Assembly (NCBI GenBank): GCA_003141435.1
Contig: PLLW01000103.1
Location: 32,941 to 74,778, forward strand
DNA: 41,838 nt
Source of the DNA: Ignavibacteriales bacterium
GTDB taxonomy: Bacteria > Bacteroidota > Ignavibacteria > Ignavibacteriales > Ignavibacteriaceae
Direction of reading: 5' to 3'
Below, piece by piece: positions 35,978 to 41,838 of this stretch. Each line of letters starts with the position of its first letter. The first letter of the stretch is position 1. A program made the position numbers and the translations under genes. Below the pieces are notes generated by a model. The model saw only the letters and a list, made by a program, of their open reading frames with translations, was not told the DNA's origin and made no database searches.

Positions 35978-36099
35978 ATGGCAAAGACTAATACAAGAAT
36001 TTTTAGTATATGCTCATTGGTTGGAAATGAAAGGACCAATGTTAATGGGTTCATTATAAAGCTGAAGCGGCATCTATGACGAAAGCATTTAATGTTTAA
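35978..36099 (+). pseudogene. Shattered start of hipA toxin gene
   Basis: Three bases after the hipB stop a new ATG reads MAKTNTRIF. A shift gives VYAHWLEMKGPMLMGSL, and a further shift gives KAEAASMTKAFNV. Together these follow the beginning of HipA proteins (MAKTNT..IYVYA.W.GM..P.LMG.L). At least two frameshifts are needed, and everything after about 36099 is gone; the thrC stop lies only eight bases further. Confidence 0.7.
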
Positions 36100-36106
36100 T
36101 GAACTT

Positions 36107-37417
36107 TTACCGTGAGATCAAGATTCGGGTGATTTCTTTTTTAAAGGAGTCATAATCTTTGGTGATTTTGATGGAGTTTTTCTGTTTATGGAGAAACTCT
36201 TCAAGACGCGGGGGGATTATTATTTTGCTACTTACAGATTGTTCTGATTCTTCAGAGAACTTTGCGGGGTGGGCGGTTTCGAGGACTATATAGTAGGACT
36301 TATTAGCTGTTACGGTTTTATCTTTTTGGGCTGCTAAATATCCTACGGCTCCATGGGGATCAAGTATATAATTAAATTCTGAATATGTTTTTTTAATGGC
36401 AGCTTTGGTTTCATTATCATCAAATGAATAAGCATGTATGTTGTTTTTCATTTGCGCTGTATTATCATCGAACATAAATCTTATTCTTTCCAGGTTGCTT
36501 GGATTGCCAACATCCATTGCATTGGAAATAGTTTTTAAAGAAGGGACAGGTGTAAATTCTCCTGTATCTAAATATTTTTTAAAGACATCATTTTTATTCA
36601 GAGCACTAACAAAATAACTAACAGGCAAACCCATTTGCTTTGCAATAAGTCCGCTTGTTAAATTTCCAAGATTACCACTTGGAACAACAAATATTATGTC
36701 TTTGCTGTATTTCTTTGTTTGTTTCCAGGCATTGAAATAATAGAATGACTGAGGAATGAGCCTTCCAATATTTATTGAATTGGCGGAAGTAAGAAAATGA
36801 TCCTGATTTAATTCTTTATCAAGGAAGGCGGCTTTTACGAGACGCTGGCAATCATCAAAGGTACCATCGACCTCAAAAGCAAAGATATTATTGCCAAAGG
36901 TACTTAACTGCTGTTCCTGGATAGAGCTAACTTTACCTGAAGGATAAAGAAGCACAATGTCAATATTTTCTTTATTGAAAAACCCACTTGCAACAGCGCT
37001 ACCAGTATCACCAGAAGTGGCGACCAATATGGTACATCTTTTATTTTCTGATTTCAGATACCAGGAAAGCACGCCTGCCAGAAACCTTGCGCCAAAATCC
37101 TTAAAGGCAAGGGTATTTCCATGGAATAGTTCAAGTATTGAAATATCATCTGATAATTTTATTACAGGAGCGGGAAAGTTTATGGCTTCATCAATAATGG
37201 AGTTTAATGTATCAGCGGGAATGTCATCAATAAATAAGTGTGAGACCTCATGAGCAATCTGTGTGAAGGATTTTTCTTCAATTCTATCGAAGAATTCTTT
37301 AGGGAGTTTAGGAATTGACTTGGGGAAAAACAAGCCGCCGTCTTCCGCAAGTCCTTTTATAACAGCTTCACTAAAAGAATATTCTTTTTTATTATTCCGA
37401 GTGCTTATAAATTTCAT
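36107..37417 (-). CDS. thrC: Threonine synthase
   Basis: 436 residues. A PLP enzyme converting phosphohomoserine to threonine. The PLP lysine is expected at K106 in NTLAFKDFGARFL; also seen are LVATSGDTGSAVASGF, VPSGNLGNLTSGLIAKQMGLP, MDVGNPSNLERI and DPHGAVGYLAAQ. Length is normal. Its start overlaps the thrB stop by four bases, and it ends the thrABC operon, directly facing the hipA remnant. Confidence 0.97.
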   Translation of the reverse strand: MKFISTRNNKKEYSFSEAVIKGLAEDGGLFFPKSIPKLPKEFFDRIEEKSFTQIAHEVSHLFIDDIPADTLNSIIDEAINFPAPVIKLSDDISILELFHGNTLAFKDFGARFLAGVLSWYLKSENKRCTILVATSGDTGSAVASGFFNKENIDIVLLYPSGKVSSIQEQQLSTFGNNIFAFEVDGTFDDCQRLVKAAFLDKELNQDHFLTSANSINIGRLIPQSFYYFNAWKQTKKYSKDIIFVVPSGNLGNLTSGLIAKQMGLPVSYFVSALNKNDVFKKYLDTGEFTPVPSLKTISNAMDVGNPSNLERIRFMFDDNTAQMKNNIHAYSFDDNETKAAIKKTYSEFNYILDPHGAVGYLAAQKDKTVTANKSYYIVLETAHPAKFSEESEQSVSSKIIIPPRLEEFLHKQKNSIKITKDYDSFKKEITRILISR

Positions 37418-38379
37418 TTAACAAGCTCAAGCTGTTCAGGTCCCTTTTGATTTACCTTTGAGAGGAAAACATCGGCATCCATTTTTATTTCAATAAGTTT
37501 AATAAGTATTTGCACCCTTGCCTGTTCTGCTTTTTTAATGTTTTGAAAGAAGGAGAATACAGTGGGACCAGAACCGGATATATTAAAATTAAGAGCTCCA
37601 TGCCCCAATAATAAGGAACTAAGCTCTTCGTAATGGGGGATAAATCTTACACGGTAAGGTTCTGCAATCGAATCAATCATTGATCTCGAAATAAGGTTAT
37701 TGTCGTTGGTGAGGATTCCTGCAATCAGCGCTCCTGCGTTAGCGCTTTGTTTTACCGCAGTTCCGATCGGGACCTGTTTAGGAAGAATTTTTCTTGATTC
37801 TTTAGTGGTTATTGAAATATGCGGATAGATTATTAAACAAGTTATACTTTGAGAGAACGGAAGCTTAATTATATCTACCGGAGATAAACTGCGGACGATA
37901 GTAAATCCTCCATAATAAGAGGGGGCAACATTATCAGCATGAATGTCACCTGCAGAAGCAATCTGTTCCCCATCAAGCGCATGCAGAAGCACCTGATCAT
38001 CGGGGAGTTTATTTTTTAACAATGAATTTACAGCTATTGCCGCCGCTACAGCGCTTGCTGCACTTGATCCGAGTCCACTTGCGAAGGGCATCCTTTTATT
38101 TATGATCATATCTATACCGAAATCGGCATCGATAGCTTTAAGGAGTGATAGGGCTGCTACAGAAGCTGTATTCTTCCTGATATCTTTGCTGAGTTTGCCG
38201 TTATCCCCGGTTATCTCTGAAATTCTTACTCCCTTATCATTATTTGCCCTAACCTCTATAATATCCCCTAATCTATCAAGAGCAAATCCGAAAGTATCAA
38301 AACCAGGACCTGCATTAGAAACTGTGGCAGGAGCAAAAACCTTCGAATAAGTATACTTTAGTAATTTTGACGATCTCAT
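37414..38379 (-). CDS. thrB: Homoserine kinase (GHMP family)
   Basis: 321 residues. Phosphorylates homoserine for threonine synthesis. Motifs: FAPATVSNAGPGFDTFGFAL, the ATP-binding MPFASGLGSSAASAVAAAIAV, and the C-terminal NISGSGPTVFSFF. It starts six bases after thrA and overlaps thrC by four bases. Confidence 0.97.
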   Translation of the reverse strand: MRSSKLLKYTYSKVFAPATVSNAGPGFDTFGFALDRLGDIIEVRANNDKGVRISEITGDNGKLSKDIRKNTASVAALSLLKAIDADFGIDMIINKRMPFASGLGSSAASAVAAAIAVNSLLKNKLPDDQVLLHALDGEQIASAGDIHADNVAPSYYGGFTIVRSLSPVDIIKLPFSQSITCLIIYPHISITTKESRKILPKQVPIGTAVKQSANAGALIAGILTNDNNLISRSMIDSIAEPYRVRFIPHYEELSSLLLGHGALNFNISGSGPTVFSFFQNIKKAEQARVQILIKLIEIKMDADVFLSKVNQKGPEQLELVK

Positions 38380-38385
38380 ATTGGC

Positions 38386-40821
38386 TTATCCGAAAATCTT
38401 AAATATATCAGAAATGATTCCGACTGAAGTTAGTTGAGTGCCAGCGCCAGGACCGTTGATAACCTGAGGAGCGGTATTATAGTATTCGGTATAATAGGCA
38501 ATTACATTTTCTGTGCCTGAGAGGTTATAAAATGGGTGCATCTCATCGACTTCTTTTAATTTTACTTCGGCAATCCCGTCATTGAAGGATGCGATATAAC
38601 GCAGTCTACATTTATTAGCTAGAGCATGGTTCAATATTTTATCGAAATGATCATCCAATTCAGGAAGTCTTTTCATAAACTCTTCGGAAGAAACAATTTT
38701 TCTATATTCAGGGGGGACAAGATTTTCCACCTTAATGTCTGTCAATTCAAGTTTAAAACCTGCTTCTCTTATAAGAACAAGGATTTTCCTGGCAGAGTCA
38801 GTTCCTTTAAGATCATCCCTAACGTCAGGTTCGGTATATCCTTTTTCTTTTGCCTCTTTAAGAACACGCGAGAATTTTTTAGCCGGGGAAATATTATTAA
38901 ACAGATAACTTAAAGTACCCGATAGGACGCCTTCGATTTTAATTATCTTATCACCTGCTCTCTTTAAGTCATTCATAGTTGAAATAACCGGGAGTGCTGC
39001 AGCAACATTAGTTTCATATAAAAACTTAACCTTATTTTTAACAGCGGATTCCTTCAATTTTAGATAGTATGGGTAGCTCTTAGTGGTGGCTCGTTTATTG
39101 GCGGCTACGATATTAATCCCTTTATTAAGAATAGCATCATATATTTCGGCTGTTGCATCGCTGGCTGTACAATCAACAAAAACGGAATTATTATAATTGA
39201 TCGCTTTAATCCTATCGACAAAACCACTTAAATCTGCTGTTTCGCCCCGTTCCATAAGTTCTTTGGGAAGGGAATTAATTGATATTTCCTTTGGACCGAT
39301 AAGCATTTTTTTTGTATTTATAATACCATGGAGTCTAATGCGATGATAAAGGTCCGGGTTAGAATTTATAAGATTTACAAGTTCAGAACCAACCGAACCA
39401 TAGCCTGCAAGAAAAAGATGGATCGGTTCAGGTTTACCACTTGAAAAGAACTTATGATGAATAACATTTAAAGCTTTAAGTTCATCCTTACGGGAGATAA
39501 CCGCAGAAATATTCAACTCAGAAGAGCCTTGTGCAATTGCAGAAATATTAATGAAGTTATCACCGAGAGCACTGAAGAATTTTCCTGCTATACCAAGAGT
39601 ATTCCTCATATGCTTTCCGACAACCGCAATAACCGAAAATTCTTTTTCCAGAATAATTTTATTTACAATACCCGTTCTCAGTTCATAAGCAAACTCTTCC
39701 TCCAAAGCTGATTTGGCTGTTGAAGCGTTATTGGGCAGAATTGCGAGGCAAATTGAATGTTCCGAAGAAGCCTGAGTTATAAGGATAATATTTATTTCAT
39801 GTTTTGCCAGAGCAGAAAAAACTCTTTGGGCTATACCGGCGACACCGATCATACCACTTCCTTCAACGCGAACAATTGTAACTTCATCAATTGAAGAAAT
39901 ACCTTTAATCGGATAGTCTGAGTCAGTATGGCTGCTTATGACCGTCCCAAGGAAGGCTGGATTAAAAGTATTCTTTATTACTACAGGGATTTTTTTAACT
40001 GCAGCGGGATGCATGGTAGGAGGATAAATAACCTTAGCTCCGAAATGGGAAAGTTCCATTGTTTCTTCATAGTCCATATTGGAAATTGAGAATGCATCCC
40101 TGACTTTTTTAGGATCGGCAGTAAGGACTCCATTAACATCCGTCCATATTTCAATACTATCAACTCCCAGTGCGGCTCCAATAATAGACACGGTATAATC
40201 CGAACCTCCTCTTCCGAGGGTTATAGTTTCATTTTGTAAAGTTGACGCAATAAAACCAGTTATAATCTGAAGTTTTTTATGCTGAATAAAATAATTTTCT
40301 ATGTTATTATCAGTATCGTCAAACAAGACACGAGCGGAGCCAAAATTTCTATCTGTAATAATTATTTTTCTTGCATCAAGAAGCTCATTTTCTAATTTAT
40401 TTTCACGAAACGCCAAACTGATGATGGTGTTTGAAAGTAACTCACCGAAACTAAGAATAAAGTCCAGAGTTTTTGCAGAAAGCTCTTTTATAAGATAAAC
40501 ACCCTTTAATATTTCCTCAAGTTCGTCAAGAAGGCCGAGCACTGAGGATTCAACATTTGAACGGGGTTTTGCAGATAGAAGTTCAGAAGTTGTTTTAATA
40601 TGCCTTTCTTTTAATTTCACAAATTCAGAGACATACAAATCATTCCGTTCTGCAGCCATTCTGCTTATATTTAACAAATCATCAGTAACCCCCTGCAATG
40701 CTGAGAAGACAATACCTGCAATATTATCTTTCTTTAATTCATTTTTTACAATGACAATTACATTTTTTATTCTTTCGGCATCTCTTATGGATGAACCGCC
40801 AAACTTAAGAATTTTCATCAT
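38386..40821 (-). CDS. thrA: Bifunctional aspartokinase / homoserine dehydrogenase
   Basis: 811 residues. The aspartokinase domain comes first: ILKFGGSSIRDAERIKNV, SFGELLSNTIIS, TLGRGGSDYTVSIIGAALG, EIWTDVNGVLTADPKKV, SHFGAKVIYPPTMHPA. Two ACT-type segments follow at about 310-460 and are likely to sense threonine. Homoserine dehydrogenase starts near 465: LFLAGYGSVGSELVNLI, VDCTASDATAEIY, GINIVAANKRATT, YETNVAAALPVI, GVLSGTLSYLFN, GYTEPDVRDDLKGTDSARK. The ATG at 40821 is followed by a second ATG; AAAGGAAA lies just upstream. No Thr/Ile-rich leader is visible. First gene of thrABC. Confidence 0.97.
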   Translation of the reverse strand: MMKILKFGGSSIRDAERIKNVIVIVKNELKKDNIAGIVFSALQGVTDDLLNISRMAAERNDLYVSEFVKLKERHIKTTSELLSAKPRSNVESSVLGLLDELEEILKGVYLIKELSAKTLDFILSFGELLSNTIISLAFRENKLENELLDARKIIITDRNFGSARVLFDDTDNNIENYFIQHKKLQIITGFIASTLQNETITLGRGGSDYTVSIIGAALGVDSIEIWTDVNGVLTADPKKVRDAFSISNMDYEETMELSHFGAKVIYPPTMHPAAVKKIPVVIKNTFNPAFLGTVISSHTDSDYPIKGISSIDEVTIVRVEGSGMIGVAGIAQRVFSALAKHEINIILITQASSEHSICLAILPNNASTAKSALEEEFAYELRTGIVNKIILEKEFSVIAVVGKHMRNTLGIAGKFFSALGDNFINISAIAQGSSELNISAVISRKDELKALNVIHHKFFSSGKPEPIHLFLAGYGSVGSELVNLINSNPDLYHRIRLHGIINTKKMLIGPKEISINSLPKELMERGETADLSGFVDRIKAINYNNSVFVDCTASDATAEIYDAILNKGINIVAANKRATTKSYPYYLKLKESAVKNKVKFLYETNVAAALPVISTMNDLKRAGDKIIKIEGVLSGTLSYLFNNISPAKKFSRVLKEAKEKGYTEPDVRDDLKGTDSARKILVLIREAGFKLELTDIKVENLVPPEYRKIVSSEEFMKRLPELDDHFDKILNHALANKCRLRYIASFNDGIAEVKLKEVDEMHPFYNLSGTENVIAYYTEYYNTAPQVINGPGAGTQLTSVGIISDIFKIFG

Positions 40822-41032
40822 TTTCCTTTATCGAAATAATTATTTAGAGTCCATAAGGAGAACTTTATTTCCGGGCACAATTTAATATAAAATAAAAAGG
40901 AAATGAAAAGATATTATTAAGGCGGATAGCCAGAAAATACCTTATAACCAATAAAAATATATTTCTCTTAAGTTGTTTATTGCCTATTTTTAAACCCATA
41001 TGAAAACATTTCTCCACATAAATAAAAATAAT

Positions 41033-41838
41033 ATGAAACATTTTAAGCTTTTTGCCACCGTACTTTTTATTTTATTCCGGACAAGCATTTTTTCACAGGA
41101 AGGGGATTTCTTAAGTAGAAATATTGATAAAAGTGTAGATCCCGGACAGGACTTCTTTAAATATGCCACAGGAACATGGATGAAGAACAATCCCATACCT
41201 GAATCAGAGCGTGCATGGGGAATAGGCAATCTTGTTCAGGAAGAAACTTATGCCAGAATAAAATCAATCCTGGAGGAAGCAGCTTCTAAGAGCTATACAA
41301 AAGGGATGAGCAAACAGAAAGTTGGAGATTTTTATTTCTCAGGTATGGATACCATAAATATAGAGAAGCAGGGAATTTCCCCACTTAAACCAGAATTAAA
41401 TAAAATTAACTCGATTAAAAACAAGCAAGAACTCTTCAATGTTGTTGCGCGTCTTCAGATAATGGGTATTGATGCCCTATTTGGTGATTTCGTGGGACAG
41501 GATCAGAAGAACAGTGATAAATGGGCTTTTTATTTATGGCAGGGAGGATTAGGACTTCCAAACAGGGAATATTATTTCCGGAATGATGCGAGAACAGAAA
41601 ATATACGCAGAGAGTACAATAAGCATCTTGCACAAATGTTCATCCTTCTAGGAGAAAATCAGAATAAGGCGGCAACGGATGAAAAGTCAGTTTACGAGAT
41701 AGAGCTTTTCCTTGCCGATTCATCACGCAAACTGGAAGATCTTCGCGATCCGTATGCCAACTATAATAAAATGAGTATTGCGGAACTTCAGAAGAATACG
41801 CCTGACATTGATTGGAAGTCAATATTTAATAAAATGGA
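41033..41838 (+). CDS. M13 (neprilysin-like) metallopeptidase, 3' end outside window
   Basis: The first 268 residues are present. A signal peptide (about 1-21, ending IFSQ) is followed by the M13 N-terminal domain: NIDKSVDPGQDFFKYATGTW and MKNNPIPESERAWG, then GMDTINIEKQGISPLKPEL, LPNREYYFRND and the regularly helical LEDLRDPYANYNKMSIAEL. The zinc-binding HExxH and ExxxD parts lie beyond the edge. Probably periplasmic or surface peptide breakdown. An in-frame ATG at 41000 would add 11 mostly basic residues. The gene is divergent from thrA, with a 211-base gap in which I see no gene. Confidence 0.92.
   Translation, partial: MKHFKLFATVLFILFRTSIFSQEGDFLSRNIDKSVDPGQDFFKYATGTWMKNNPIPESERAWGIGNLVQEETYARIKSILEEAASKSYTKGMSKQKVGDFYFSGMDTINIEKQGISPLKPELNKINSIKNKQELFNVVARLQIMGIDALFGDFVGQDQKNSDKWAFYLWQGGLGLPNREYYFRNDARTENIRREYNKHLAQMFILLGENQNKAATDEKSVYEIELFLADSSRKLEDLRDPYANYNKMSIAELQKNTPDIDWKSIFNKM

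Noticed and set aside
40860-40999. Short hydrophobic minus-strand ORF upstream of thrA as a threonine leader peptide
   Set aside because: It contains no Thr codons and no terminator-like hairpin follows it.

Overview
The window looks like chromosomal DNA of an AT-rich member of the Bacteroidota/Chlorobiota assemblage, most likely the Ignavibacteria. The evidence is a secreted protein with a C-terminal type IX secretion sorting domain of the kind common in Ignavibacteria (NPWNPSTNI...GIYFYRL), a TTTG-N20-TAATTTTG promoter, periplasmic M1 and M13 peptidases, and Bacteroidota-style palindromic intergenic repeats. This placement is inference; no rRNA gene is present.

Layout. 1-4081 (minus strand) carries a sigma-54 response regulator (cut by the window edge), a histidine kinase with two c-type haem motifs in its sensor domain, two paralogous GcvH-like proteins without a lipoyl lysine, and a broken ferredoxin gene between them. 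4398-9006 holds an EamA transporter and two related polytopic membrane glycosyltransferase-like genes, the first with a frameshift. The second lies in a 2.2 kb segment bounded by 25-bp direct repeats. One repeat is the 3' end of the neighbouring glutamine synthetase gene, and just inside the other is a decayed tyrosine recombinase start: the remains of an integrative element. 9245-11989 is glutamine synthetase (frameshifted near its end) and enolase. 11990-13473 has no intact gene; it holds two diverged copies of a non-coding repeat and the 5' half of a tRNA-Lys gene with its promoter. 13474-18367 holds a T9SS-exported beta-propeller-like protein, a YchF-type GTPase/ATPase and an M1 peptidase.

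18360-30100 (minus strand) is a complete branched-chain amino acid operon, ilvD-ilvB-ilvN-ilvC-leuB-leuA-leuC-leuD followed by cimA. With CimA making citramalate, LeuCDB can supply 2-oxobutyrate, so isoleucine, valine and leucine can all be made from pyruvate. Ahead of ilvD is a TTGACA-17-TATTTT promoter, a short ORF very rich in Ile and Leu codons, and overlapping hairpins: a probable ribosome-mediated attenuator.

30101-36106 is an accessory island and gene graveyard: a DUF6266-like gene, the 3' half of a tRNA-Val, DUF3800 and DUF2971 genes, two small membrane proteins, fragments of a DNA methyltransferase and of a second threonine synthase, and a hipB-like antitoxin followed by a shattered hipA. 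36107-40821 is a thrA-thrB-thrC operon. The window ends inside an M13 peptidase gene.

The two clear frameshifts in otherwise good genes (glnA and the first membrane glycosyltransferase) are both one-base losses in or beside short homopolymers, so sequence error must be considered for each.
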